NCBI RefSeq assembly: GCF_024868665.1
Contig: NC_079901.1
Span: 1,361,892-1,425,891 of the forward strand
Source: Triplophysa rosa
Lineage: Eukaryota > Chordata > Actinopteri > Cypriniformes > Nemacheilidae
Reading direction: 5' to 3'
Length of the DNA: 64,000 nt
Shown here: positions 1 through 11,590 of the stretch, piece after piece
Position numbering within the stretch: the stretch's first letter is position 1
How the letters are laid out: each line of letters opens with the position of its first letter
Program-made: the position numbers and the translations under genes
Notes under the pieces: model-generated
The model's input: only the letters and a program-made list of their open reading frames with translations
What the model was told of the DNA's origin: nothing
Database searches by the model: none

Positions 1-209
1 GCCTGAGGGTGGCGCCACTGCGGAAGTACCACTCCTTATAGTGGCACAGGGGCACCTAGAGAGAAAGGACAAGCTAGATAAACACTACACCTGCATAATC
101 ATGTATGTTGACTTAGAATTGGATTGGTCTGCAGCTGTATGAAAATAACATACATGGAAACTGACACATACAGTGTACAATTCATGCAGTCCAGTCAACC
201 ACAACTTAC
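1..209. other. Left window edge, lipoxygenase intron/repeat sequence
   Basis: No coding exon is visible here. It should be the intron leading to the missing last lipoxygenase exon, because exon 210-380 ends in a GTAAGT donor on the minus strand at 209-204. The first bases contain a 'ggtggcgccactg' motif that looks like the end of a dispersed DNA element. Confidence 0.4.
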
Positions 210-3200
210 ATAGTCAATGGCACGATGTGACAGCAGACTCAAGACACTTAGTACATGACAAGAGGAATTCACTCCTGGAAGAAAGGAGAGAAGCTCATCC
301 ACTGATATTTGGCCTTTGGTCTGAGGAGGAGGGCGTACCATGGCTGCTGGACTATTCAGTATCCAAAGGTTGTAATCCATCTGAATGTTGAGGTGAGGAT
401 AGAAAAACACAAAGGAAGATGAAAGAATTTTTATTTTTTGAGTGAACCATCGCATCAAAGCTAAGTGAAGTGACTAGGGCTCCTAATATGAAGACTGTAC
501 ATGCCTGAGAGAAGTTGACAGCTGAGTGAAGCGCTGAGCAGGAGAAGATCACCATGGTGACAAATTTACACATTTCAGCAGTAGTCTGAAATGACTGTGG
601 GATTCCTGGAGAATATGACATGGAAATAAAGCAATGATGTTGTGATATGAAGCAGGATTTTTAGGACAGGGCTACTCTGCATGTCGTCACTAAATAGAAA
701 TCAAAGGACCGACTGTTGCTTAGGATAAAATTTACACGAATGAACATGGATACAATTTTTACATATCATTTTGATAAATTTAATATCTTATATGTATTGC
801 ATATCTTATAAAAAATGATCTCAGAGCTATAATGATTGTTTTATGATACAGCATCTGTTTATTGGTAAAGCTGTCAACAGCTTATACAGTTTCATCGGAC
901 GCAAGTTAACTTACATTCTGTGTTTTGTTATAATAACTATTTATTTTTCATTTAATTTATATAAATGTCATTAATATTAGTATTTTGTTTTATATTAATT
1001 TTATTAAAATAAATGAAAACTACTCAACGGTTATTGATTCTTTGCAGAGGTTAAGTTTGGGCCACATAACGTTTGTTTATGTTGTTGCCGCTGAAACCAT
1101 CTGTAAAATGTTTTATGTTTTCCCTTTTACTCTTAGGGTTAAGCCTTCTTTCTTTCAAAAATTTTATTTCATGTTAAAATTCATTTTTATTCTTCAGTGA
1201 AAGACATATTCAGTGTTTATTAATACAAAGTTAAATTAAAATTCCAATGTTGTTAGATCTTCCTCAAAATAGCAAATGAACATGGCATTAGAAGTTTTGT
1301 TGCTTAAAACAAAATGGGGTTTTTTGACAAATATTTGTCGCCTTGGAATTATAAGGAATTCTATGTGCATTCTATGATATTCATCTCAAAATGTAAATAA
1401 GTCATAGAATAAAAATATGTGAATAACTCAATTTTGACAAAAATGATAAGATTATAAGATAGAACCTTATAATTCCAAGGCGATGGTTGTGTGATTGAAT
1501 GTGTGTTTTTATTTGGGGTGTTAACCTATGTGAATAAGACCGAGGAATCCCTCCATGAAGATCTCTCTAATCCAGTTCTGCAGCTCACAGTCCTGCTGGA
1601 CGTCCTCATCATTACAGTAATACAAACTACTCCAGCCCTCAACAAACCTGGCAAACGCAAATCATGTATTCACTTCACACACTTCACATTGAACATATAT
1701 CAATGTCTCATTCATAATAGAGTAAAAGAATAAATATTCAACCACATCAGTCTTCCTAATGTACCTATGTAGAGCATCCCACACCCTGATAGCATCTTGT
1801 GCGTAATAGCAGATGGGGAGTGTATCCAGTCCACGGCATCTCAGGTCATCTGGCACACACATCGAGCTATAGCGCAGACGCTGAGTTCCTCGAGCAAGCA
1901 GCAGCTTTACTGCCTCCAGACTCCAAGACATAGACTTCATAGAGAGAGAAAAAAATGTTTAAACGAACTCTCAAGTATAAATGGATTCACTTATTTTCCC
2001 CCATACACATTAAAGGAACCTTGTCAAAAACACCATTTTTGGCCAGAAGGGTTGCTCTAGCTTGAATGTTGATCTGAAGGGTAGTTTGTATATGTGGCAT
2101 GAGGAGCTAAAAAAACAACAAAAGAAAATGTGTTTTTAACAGCTTAGGAATTCAAAGTATCTAGCATCCAGGTCAAATCATAAATGCATAAAAAACAGAA
2201 ATAATAAGAGTGAGATCAAATCATTCGTTCATACTTTCCTCAACGTCCTAATGTGTTCTGTTTCTTTTTTGTAACATATCTCAAGGTTTGTTTGTTTGTT
2301 TGTACCTGGTACAGAGGATGAATCTCCGGTAGATGTCTGAGCGTGGCTGTACAACACACCTCTCCTACAAGATGAGTGCGCAACAGGTGGGAAAGCAGCT
2401 GATGGACTAAAAAATCTGAATTATGCACCCATATCTTTGCTAACAACCAATCCGCTGCAGAATCAGAAGGCAAGAAAACAGGGTTCTGTGGACCAGGAGA
2501 CTGTTGAAGCTGAAATAAGAAAATGATTTGTTTGTTGATTTTAGTATAGATTAATTTCAATCTCAAGAGTTAGGATTGTATTTCCTTACTCACACAATTT
2601 AAATTCAAGAATGGATTTCAGTGTTAAAAAATACATTTCAGTAGAGATTTAGGCCCGGTTTAACAGACAAGGCTTAGCTTAAACCAGGACTATGCCTTAG
2701 TTAAATTAGGATATTTAAGACCATTTAAGGATGCTGTCATCATTTGCTCACCCTTCAGTTGTTACAAACATGTATACATTTATTTGTTGTGCTGAACACA
2801 AATTAATATATTTTAATAAAAGTTTGTAACTAAACCGTTTTGGGTCACCATTGTCTCTCATAGTAGTCTTTTGTCCTGTGACCCAAAACGGCTTAGTTAC
2901 AAACTTTCTAGTAACTAGTACATTTATGTGTGTAAAAACTATTTTGCGAATTAAGGGTTTTTATTTCGAAATTTGGTGCTTCCATCACTCGTTTCTGATG
3001 CGTAATGTCGAAATAATTGAATATATTGTCATATGATATATCAGGCCACTTCATCCTCCCACTGTGTAATACATCGCGGGTGTGAAAAATATTTACCTGA
3101 ACTGTTTTTTATAGTGTTTTGAGCGCGCTCCTGCGACACCACTTCCATTGTTTTCCACTGTAGCTGGCTAATAAAACGGTAGTCCCAACACAATAAGGAA

Positions 3201-4501
3201 GTACGTCACATCATTTACTTCCACGTTCAAAAATAAGGTGGTGCTCGGTAACGTTACCAATAACATTTATAGCAATTAAAAAACAATGGGCTAAACTGTG
3301 AAAAATATTTTTATTGGGGCTATAAAAAATAATTATGCATCTATTTTTTAGGTGTGCCAGCTGCCACTGTGAGTGGCACTGGCACACCCGTGGCTACGCC
3401 ACTGCTTCACACGAGTCCTTATTTGATCCTGAATTCTTCTTGACTTTATCTTTCCCCTTTTAAAAGGCTATAAAAAAGTAATATAATGCCATTGCTGCTT
3501 GCTACAGCTTACAAATTGCACCTATTGCTATTTCATTGTTTCAGTACTTGTCCAGCCCCGTATCATTTAAGACCACAGAACAGGTCGATTTTGCTAACGT
3601 GACTACATCTACAGTATATTCTAATAACCAAAGGGGCAAACTATAAACCCATACCTGTATGGCAATTGGCTTTAGTTCTTCATTTTGGTTGTAATGCAGC
3701 AGACATAAAGGAGCAGTCAAGTACGTCTGCTTGCCATTGACAGTATTGTCAGGCAACTGATCCAGAATCTCATAATCCAGAAGATAAACACGTCCTTTCT
3801 GTGATATATGCAACAATAACAATTACAGTTTGACAAATCCAAATGCCTCATTGTATATCACACATGCACACGAACACACCTCCATCTCACGCTTCAGGGA
3901 AGACCCCTCCGGCAAAAAAAATCTGACCATCTTTGAAGTGACAGCGAAGTTGGGTGGCAGGCTGCGGATCTGCTTGACACACAGCGGATTGGAGCCATTG
4001 AGGCATTGATACCCAAAGAATGCATCCTCTTTCCAATGGGCCTGAACATATTCTGCAAGTGAAATGCATGACAAGAAACTATCAAATTAAAACACAAACA
4101 CAGTTGAGAGAGCACATTTTTTGAGAAGGGGCAGCGTTTGCAAATTACGCTGTCGACATTGTGGTTATTTATTTGACGTAATGTATTTGTTCATACTCGC
4201 AACTGTGTTCTCTCTTCCGTTGAACAGGAAGAATGTCTCAAGTTCTTGTAGACTATTCCAAGATGTTCCTCTTTCAGTAAAACCTTTTAGATAGTGCACA
4301 TTGCTGCCTGGACTGACAGACAAGTGAAGGACAATATTCCATTGTCAAATTCAGCTAAGAAATAATCCATAAAAAAAACTAGTCTTGGAGTTTAAGAACA
4401 GTAAATCATACCTTTGACGAATGTGAGTCAGGTTGGGACCTAGAGCTGCCACACTGGGCATGTCCACACATCCAAGGACGCCGTCAACAAATGTGCCAAA
4501 C
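210..4501 (-). CDS. Arachidonate lipoxygenase-like gene (ALOX family), partial: 5' and 3' ends missing
   Basis: A dioxygenase family member that would insert O2 into polyunsaturated fatty acids using a non-haem iron. Minus-strand exons, in transcription order: 4412-4501, 4203-about 4297, 3880-4052, 3655-3798, 2306-2509, 2020-2106, 1765-1934, 1541-1629, 505-605, 210-380. Family blocks in order are the EYVQxHWxEDxFFGYQxLNG segment, a 'PIAIQ' block, the first iron-binding region VHQLLSHLLRTHL (two His), and the second region FSCSALHSAVNFSQ (His and Asn). The C-terminal exon carrying the terminal iron-binding Ile lies beyond base 1. The N-terminal PLAT domain was not found; a 100-N gap follows exon 4412-4501, and beyond it lies the integrase/HECT pair. 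Exon 4203-4297 ends with TT where a GT donor is expected, and exon 505-605 uses GC. The wording of the iron-binding blocks is closest to 5-lipoxygenase, but I cannot assign the subtype. It may be functional or decaying. Confidence 0.85.
1338..1482. repeat. Short inverted repeat in lipoxygenase intron
   Basis: Arms 'cgccttggaattataagg' near 1349 and its complement near 1464 enclose about 100 bp of AT-rich sequence. It looks like a small MITE in an intron. No coding content. Confidence 0.5.
2821..2906. repeat. Hairpin-forming inverted repeat
   Basis: A 27-28 bp arm 'agtttgtaactaaaccgtttt...' is followed about 30 bp later by its near-perfect complement, ending in 'ttagttacaaact'. It lies in the intron between lipoxygenase exons 2306-2509 and 3655-3798. 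The rest of that intron (2907-3654) holds what looks like a DNA-element remnant ending in 'ggctacgccactg' near 3400; no exon was seen. Confidence 0.6.
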
Positions 4502-4577
4502 CTACAGACAAACATTCTTATTAGTTATGGGAAAACTGTTTTAAAGGAGTAGTTCACCTTCAAAATGAAAATTCTGT

Positions 4578-4677
4578 NNNNNNNNNNNNNNNNNNNNNNN
4601 NNNNNNNNNNNNNNNNNNNNNNNNNNNNNNNNNNNNNNNNNNNNNNNNNNNNNNNNNNNNNNNNNNNNNNNNNNNNN
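4578..4677. other. Assembly gap of 100 N
   Basis: Exactly 100 unknown bases, the usual size placeholder for an unsized gap. It interrupts a TTAA-type MITE (starting near 4543) whose other half is not visible, and separates the lipoxygenase exons from whatever lay upstream. Confidence 0.99.
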
Positions 4678-4707
4678 TGCGTTATATCATTTGTGCTGGA
4701 AACCAGT

Positions 4708-4883
4708 CACTGTACACCGTCAGGAAAAATGATACAAAAGCTGTCACAGGAACGGTACCCTTTCAAAAAGTACTAACGGTATATATTAGGTGCAGATATT
4801 TACCTCTAATGTACTAATGTGCACCCTTTAGGATCAAATGTGTACTTAAAGGGTACCGCTTTTGTGCCTTTTTTCTGACAGTG
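4708..4883. mobile_element. Small CACTG-ended MITE
   Basis: Ends read CACTGT...CTGTCAC and CTGACAGTG with imperfect terminal inverted repeats, and there is no open frame. It resembles short CACTA-like non-autonomous elements. It sits immediately upstream of the first visible integrase exon. Confidence 0.45.
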
Positions 4884-4909
4884 TACAATTTTTTTTTTTC
4901 ATTTTTCAG

Positions 4910-6070
4910 ATCATGTACTTGCGCATAACAGACAACAATCGCTCAGAAACAATGCTTGGATTTTTCAAAGAGGCAGTTGAAGAGTTTGGTTATCCCCTGA
5001 GGTAAGGTTTTATATAATCAACAAGTTTCACAGACACTAAATATTTACTTTACAGTTTTGCTTCTTCAAACAGTAGTGCTTTTGATACTTATAAAAAAAC
5101 ACAAATAAATAATAATATAAAGAGCTTGAGGAATGTCACTATTGTCACTTGCAGAATATATCAGCAGGAATGTTAAAAATACACCAGTTTAATTCTTAAT
5201 TTGATTATGGTATTAGATATGTTATCTAATCTGTTTAGCTATCTGATCTGGAATTTTGAAATCAACATAATTTTTATTTTTTAGAGTACGAGGAGATCAT
5301 GGCGGAGAAAATGTAGGTGTGGCGCGGCTGATGTTTTCAACGCGAGGAACAGAGAATGCAAGCTTCATTGCTGGCAAAAGTGTGCACAATCAGCGGTAAA
5401 TGTACCACACCCCTACTCACCATATAGTTCTGAGACACTAGTCAATAATGTTTACAGACCATGTGAATTAATTTTATGCTGTTTACCAGGATTGAGCGCC
5501 TTTGGCGGGATGTTCGGATGTGTGTCACTGGACTGTATTATGACATTCTACATCGGCTTGAGGACTGTGGATATCTTGAAATAAGCAACTTCACCCACCT
5601 CTTTTGCTGTCATTGTGTTTTTTTACCGCGCATACAAGCCAGCCTCAATGCTTTCAGGGATGCTTGGGATAACCATTCCATGAGGACAGAGAACAACCTG
5701 ACCCCAAATCTGTGGGAAGTTGGGCAGTATCAGAATCCAATAAGTGACCCTGAGGTAATTTACTTCACCCTTAAATGCATTACTGTATATTTCTGGTTGT
5801 TCCGTTTTCTGTAGATAGGGACACCCTACAATTGTCACTGTTGTAGATATACTGTATGTTAAAAGTAGAGTCTAAAAATAACCAAAATCACATTAATATT
5901 TTTTGTTATAGATACATTTTCAAAACTCTGCTGCAGCTGAATAAGAACGTGGAGATGTTGAAGCTGATCACTTTGGGGTCAATGTGCCTGCAATTCAAAT
6001 GTTGCAATTGACAAATGAGCAAATTGAGCACCTGGTATCACAGATAGACCCACTACAGGAGTCTGATTAA
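4910..6070 (+). pseudogene. Integrase-core (DDE-type) domain gene, 5'-incomplete, with an in-frame stop
   Basis: Four exons with clean AG/GT borders: 4910-5001, 5285-5395, 5490-5754, 5912-6070. The translation shows an integrase-core fold pattern. Exon 1 ends in a helix around EAVEEFGYP, exon 2 carries RGDHGGEN (candidate catalytic Asp region), exons 2-3 join at HNQRIERLWRDV (candidate catalytic Glu), and exon 3 continues with a domain found in the fish-expanded integrase-core proteins. In exon 4 an in-frame TAA at 5942-5944 interrupts sequence that stays alignable to family C-termini (the IDPLQESD block) up to the TAA at 6068-6070. The N-terminal part, with the first catalytic Asp, is not visible; it would fall before 4910, near the N gap. 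The gene is convergent with the HECT-like gene, about 340 bp between stops. It is a transposon-derived integrase; IS3EU- or Ginger-like origin is possible but not distinguished. Confidence 0.75.
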
Positions 6071-6414
6071 TTTGGAGTAGACATACAGTATACCTTCAAA
6101 CTCTCACATTTGTACAGAATTTGGTTGAAGGTTAGCTTGAACAGTATGTATGACATTGTATTTTACTTCATTTGAACAACATTGCAATGTGTGTTTATTT
6201 AGTATTAATTGCATCTAAAAACAGGACAGCAACAGATCTTTTCAGTATGTGGATTCAGGTTAGTGACCTTTAAAATAGATTGTAAGAAATTTTTAACGTG
6301 CAAACTGTGCAATTAAAGTAAATGATTTTGGAACATCAAGAAATTTGAATGTTATTTCTTCAAAGTCAAAACTAACTCTGAGTAGAACATCATCAGAATC
6401 ATATTCTGAAAGTG

Positions 6415-9400
6415 TTAAACCAATCCAAATCCAGTAGATGCTGTGTTTGCACAAGCTTGCAAAGTAGAAGAAAACTCATCCATTGTTAGTATGTCAGCAG
6501 GAAGCATTAGCGTCCGGCTGCACGTGGAGGCCTTGAAGAATTTTCACTTACATGCCTTAACCTGCAGACTGTTGGAACCTCCCATCCAGTCCAAAATGAC
6601 ATGAGCTTCTGCAGCTGGTCTGAGGTGGCTGTATAGATAAATAATTACAAAGTATATATAAGCATATCTTTAAAACTTCGCACAGTATGGTTTGGATACA
6701 CCAAGTTACAACATTATGAATAGTATTAATAACAGCATTTAATTTAAATTAAAAAAAAGTGTACTGCCGTTTTACCTTCCTGAATATATTCCCGAAGAAA
6801 AGTAATTTGAGAGTGACAATTTCAGGGTGCAAACTTTCGTCGTCATCAGAATCAGCAACAGGCCAAGCAATGTGCTGAAGAATGACCTACAAATAAAATG
6901 TAACAAACTCAAACACTGTACAAGAGATAGAACTTGTGTCTAATCAGGTAAAGGATATACCTCTGGACCATACTGAACTTCACACGCCCTTGGGAAGACA
7001 ACTTTAATTGCATCTTCTCGTGCCGTGATCAATGACCAAACATTGGTTTCTTTGATTCCATGCCTCAGCTGCTTTATTTGACATTTAGTCCTATACAAAA
7101 CCTAAGGAAAAAGTACACAAACTAATTTAAGCAAGTCCATTTACTATCTTTACACATACAGTATCTAGGATTTACTAAATCTGACTGAGGAACAGCAGTG
7201 TTTCTAATGTCAATGAACAGTCCAAAAGACAATAAAACAAAAAATAAAAAGAGTATCAATAATAGATTAAGACACTCACAGTGTGTTGCAGCAACCTATT
7301 AAACAGCCATTTCTGGTGGTGTTCAGAAAACCCAGGAAGGTCCCATGACACAGCAAGTCTGGTTACTTCCTCCTTTTCCTCTTCTGAAAGGTTATGGTTA
7401 CCTTGCAACTAATAAAAACATTTAACTTAACAACTTTCCAAAAGCATGCAAGCACAATGCTTTATTTTAATTACCATCAAAAACCTCAACATAAGATAAT
7501 TAACTGTATAGGTTCACATGCTACACAGGGAAATAATAATATAGTTTAATAATATAGTATTTTTTATAGTTTAAACTATATATGTACTGTATAATATGTA
7601 CTGTGTAATTTGTGATGTTTCTTAAATATAAATAGTCTTGACAAGTAATGTTTTGCACCTACCAGTTGGATGGTATGCCTTTGTTCCAAATCTGGACAAT
7701 CCTCTAATTTAAACTCTGCAGTCTCGATGGGACCACCCATCAACACTTGAACTACGGCTGGACTAATTCCAGGAAGCAAAGGGCCACCATGAAGAAATGA
7801 GTGGCCTATCATGCGCCCAGCAACCACAAATAAGTCACTATCAATCAGAGTTTGACTGCAACACGGAACAAGGTGATCCTGTTCACCCTCAAACAGCAGT
7901 GTTACATCTGCTATGCCTGAAAAAGAATGTAAATGTGTTAAAGAAATTCTTTATCCTTTTTCCATAAATTAAGACAGTAAAGTTTAAAACATTTCCAATA
8001 ACAGCATGAATACCAAAATTCAGAGAAAGGCCTGTCCTCAGCTTCTCAACAGCCATACTCAGGAGATGTCTATTGACCCCATCACCAATGGCTGCATCTC
8101 CTGTAAAATATGTTTTAAATTAATTTCAATAGAGATCCATTATCAAAGATGGTATGAAAAAACATTGCAACAAATGTAAAACAGAAAAACAACAGAGAAA
8201 TGTTTGGATTACAAAATCTATAAATCTGCGAATATACCTTGTAATATGCACTTTAGTGGAGCAGCCCAGTTGCCTCCCTTTGCCTTATAGAAAGATAATA
8301 TGGCTGTCTTGGTCTTCAGGGCTATCTTTCAAATCTAGATAAAAACGCAGTGGCTTTTCCTTGCTCTGTTCTCTCAGCAGAGTCCTGCAGAACAGCAGAG
8401 ATGCCATGCGTGGATCTAAAATCCTCATCCATTCTATCAGGAAGTACAATAATAAATAAAATAATCAGATCAGCCATTGTCGCATGAACAAGAATAATTA
8501 GCCCCTTAGGTTATTTATTTGTATTGGTAAGAGTAGTATAATAATTGTTGCCCTTCAAAGGTTACCTTTCTTTGCCTCTTCAAAGTTAAAGGACCTCTCC
8601 AAGTATCCAGATGATTCCACTGCTGATGATGATGGTCCAGGAAGATCTTCATTCTGATAGGGACTGCCATTTGTGTCCTCCCTTGGACTATTTCTTATTT
8701 AAAAAAACAAAAGTAAATCTCAGATGTTCATTTTTTAAGTTTATTGATTTAAAAACCACCTTAAAGGGTAACTCCACCCAAAAATGAAAATTCTGCCATT
8801 AATTACTCACCCTCAAGTAGTTTAACATCTGTATGACCTTTATTTCCCCCCAAAACGCAAATTAAGGTAATTTTGGAATCTTTCTGACTCCTCAGATTGC
8901 AACGTGACCAATCTTCAAAGCGCTGAAAGTGCGTAAAGACACCGTAAAATTGTCCACGCGACTCCGGTGTTTCAATATAAATTAATATGTGACAAGGATA
9001 CTTTGTGTGCAAACAAAAAAAACTAATGGTTATATTCAAAAACTTCCCGATTTGAGTGCATGTGGTCGATTACAGTGCATCCTGTGTCAGAACCGCTCGA
9101 CACATGCGCGTTCTAACATAGAGCCTGGCTCTAGCGTGTGGCTCCCGTGAACGCACGCTGGAAACTAACAATCAAATCAGGAAGTTTTGGAACAAAGACG
9201 TTAGTTTTGTTTGTTTGCGCACAAAAGTATCCTCGTCGCATTATATTAATTAATATTATATTAACTACTTGAGGGTGAGTAATTAATGGCAGAATTTTCA
9301 TTTTTGGGTGGAGTTACCCTTTAAGTATTACTACCTGTCAATGCATAAATTAACATGGGTCTGGAGAAAATCAGTTAGTATCACTGTCTGGCAAATGGGG

Positions 9401-10162
9401 CAAGTCTGTAAAACAAATGTAAGCATTTAGGAAAGGTTAATGCACTCAATATGAAAACACTGATGTAACAGTCTTTAGGATAATGTGAAATTATAACTAC
9501 CCCAAATGACTCTTCAGCATCTGTTACCTCAACATCAGGAGGAGTATCGTCTTCTAAAATCTCAGACTCCGATTTCTATTTCACAGGTTGCATGAATTAT
9601 TTATTGAATGCTCTAAATTATATGTAAAAATATTTTAATAAAATTAATGATAAAAGTAAATTCAGGATGAAATAACTTACTGAATATTCGTCTGCATGTA
9701 AAGCCAACATCTGAAGGGGCATTTTCTGGCCACAAGAGACACAGTTGGCTTGGGGCATTTTAGAGAATTCAGGAGCATCATAGGGTAGAGGATCTGTGGA
9801 AAGTGCTTCCTGGATTGAAACCAAGTAAAGCACATTTTTCCCATTGTTGGAGGCAGATTTTAGTGCCTGCAAAGTGTAGCCCTCTGCATCAGTTAGAATC
9901 ATCGACAGTTTTCGGCGCCCACTTCCACCTTTTTGAACAGAATGTAATATCAGTGTCACTTTTTACAAACTTAATTTACATGCATTACAAACACCCAGCA
10001 TTAAGTTTTTATTATTTAGATAATTATTTTATCACGTTGTAATATATTCACATAAAATTCGTAATGTAAATAAAATGAGTACCAGTGGCTTTGTAAAACA
10101 TCCAGCTTCTCTTCAGACTTTTTAACTTTGGAAACTCTTCCTCCAACAGATCAAAAATCTAA
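6415..10162 (-). pseudogene. Fish-type HECT-domain E3 ubiquitin ligase-like gene (G2E3-like family), frameshifted
   Basis: About twelve exons on the minus strand, approximately 10088-10162, 9680-9927, 9494-9577, 9335-9408, 8582-8694, 8228-8440, 8012-8101, 7665-7920, 7277-7410, 6961-7101, 6775-6888 and 6415-6634. A Cys-x2-Cys...His segment (CVSCGQKMP...ALH) is followed by a second zinc-finger-like block, TCPICQTV...H...C. The HECT-like part starts with GDAAIGDGVNRH, continues through AGRMIGHSFLHGGP, and ends with the expected catalytic-Cys block (STCSRTLMLP) and the family C-terminus TGFGLV plus stop at 6415-6417. The reading frame changes at about 8275, about 6812 and about 6560, all inside recognisable homology, so the copy is probably dead. 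If functional, such proteins would transfer ubiquitin through the C-terminal Cys. An L1 remnant directly abuts the most upstream visible exon, so the 5' end is uncertain. Confidence 0.75.
8761..9324. mobile_element. TTAA-flanked MITE with ~60-bp perfect inverted ends
   Basis: Both ends carry TTAA (8761-8764 and 9321-9324). The first and last ~60 bp are exact reverse complements, beginning AAGGGTAACTCCACCCAAAA. The interior (8821-9265) has no convincing ORF. It lies in an intron of the HECT-like gene. TTAA target duplication is typical of Kolobok and piggyBac superfamilies. Confidence 0.85.
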
Positions 10163-11060
10163 TGAACATATGATAATTGTACAATAATTATTATTTGTTC
10201 AGTTCGTATTACTTTGTTTGGAAAACTATTCCTAATGAAAACCTTCCCATTTATTTGTAAAGATGGTAAATGAATAGCTAAGGATACACTGGGCAACATA
10301 TTTTTAACCAACATAACAAAAGCCTTGGGAATACTATTTAACACCTTATGATATTTCTTATAATCACATTGCAAATCATATTTTTCACATAACATCTTGT
10401 GATTCAAAAAGTAACCATTTTCATCTAGAAGATGAACAACGAGACCAGATACCTCTTTCCCACCAATCTTTAAAGAAGAGTGACTTGTTTCTGAATAAAA
10501 TATACCGATGATTCCAAATTGGAGTATTATGAGGGGTAAAATTGTGTTTATAAATCAGTTTCCAATATAAAAGAACTTGCCTGTGAAAATATGACAATTT
10601 AAGGGGGAGTTTTTGTATTGAAAAACCACAACATAAGAATAATTAAATTCCCCCAACATTTTTGAAAAGATTTCTAGGGGCACAAAACCAAAAATCATGA
10701 TTATTTAATAAAAAAAAGATTTAAGACAATTAATTGTAAATGTTCCAAAGTCAATGGCCTTTAAGCCTCCCTCTATATAATATTTCACCAAAATTCCTTT
10801 TTTGATATAATAAACTTTTCTTTTCCAAATGTAGTTAAAATTCAACTGATTAATCATCTTGATCTTTCTATCAGAAATAAACATGGAACCTGTAGGGTAA
10901 ACACATCTAGATAAAGACTCAGTTTTTGTCAATAAAATTCTCCCAAATATAGAAATATCTCTTTGCATCCATCGGTCCAATCTGGATTTACATTCATAAA
11001 TGTACATTCAATAAAATGTATTAATAATTTGGAGAGTTTTTGGAACTTGTACATCTTTTT
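10160..11060 (-). mobile_element. L1/Tx1-type LINE ORF2 remnant
   Basis: Minus-strand fragments 10705-11007 and 10159-10407 translate to the post-RT C-terminal part of L1-like ORF2: LLTKTESLSRCVYP, then an IW...YYIKKGILVKYY.EGGLKAIDF block. Several frame breaks separate the blocks. No 5' part was seen. It ends right beside the first visible HECT-like exon. Confidence 0.75.
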
Positions 11061-11389
11061 TTTTTTAATAAAACTGTATCATCTAGAGTTGATTAAGCTG
11101 TTAATGTCACCAGAGAGCGCATGCATACAGTGTATTTACTCGCGCAATTCACCTATGCGTCCTGCAGAGGGCGGTACAAGCTCCTAACACACTGGTTACA
11201 AAACAAGCTTGCCAAAAGCAACCCCAATTTCTTTCTCCTACACTAGTGATCTAAATTAAACTGTAACACTTTCTATCATTTTTATTAATGACAACAAACA
11301 CTGCAACGAAATAACGTTCAAGAGATATTATATACAATATGTTAAAATTGTGAGTGTGTGTGGGGGGTTAACGTCGTAGGCTATTCAAA

Positions 11390-11590
11390 ACATTCTGGGT
11401 TGTTTTTAAGCCACGGTTGGCTAATATATGGACAGAACAAACCCTTGGGTTATAAATTAACCCATGGGATGGTGTTATACCCAACAACATTAGTTACAAC
11501 AATCCAGCATTTTGGACTGAAACAACCCGGCACGTTTATTATAACACAACAGTTGTTTTGTCCATATATTACCTAACCATGGCTTAAGTG
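11390..11590. mobile_element. Palindromic MITE
   Basis: Imperfect inverted ends: 'ttaagccacggttggctaatatatggacaga' at 11405 and its near-complement ending 'ccatggcttaa' at 11587. The interior has ACCCTTGGGTT-type repeats. Non-coding. Confidence 0.6.

Noticed and set aside
3130..3410. Possible additional lipoxygenase exon
   Set aside because: No frame matches the family. The region ends in a DNA-element-like terminus, and the flanking exons (PIAIQ to LQQSPG) already join directly.
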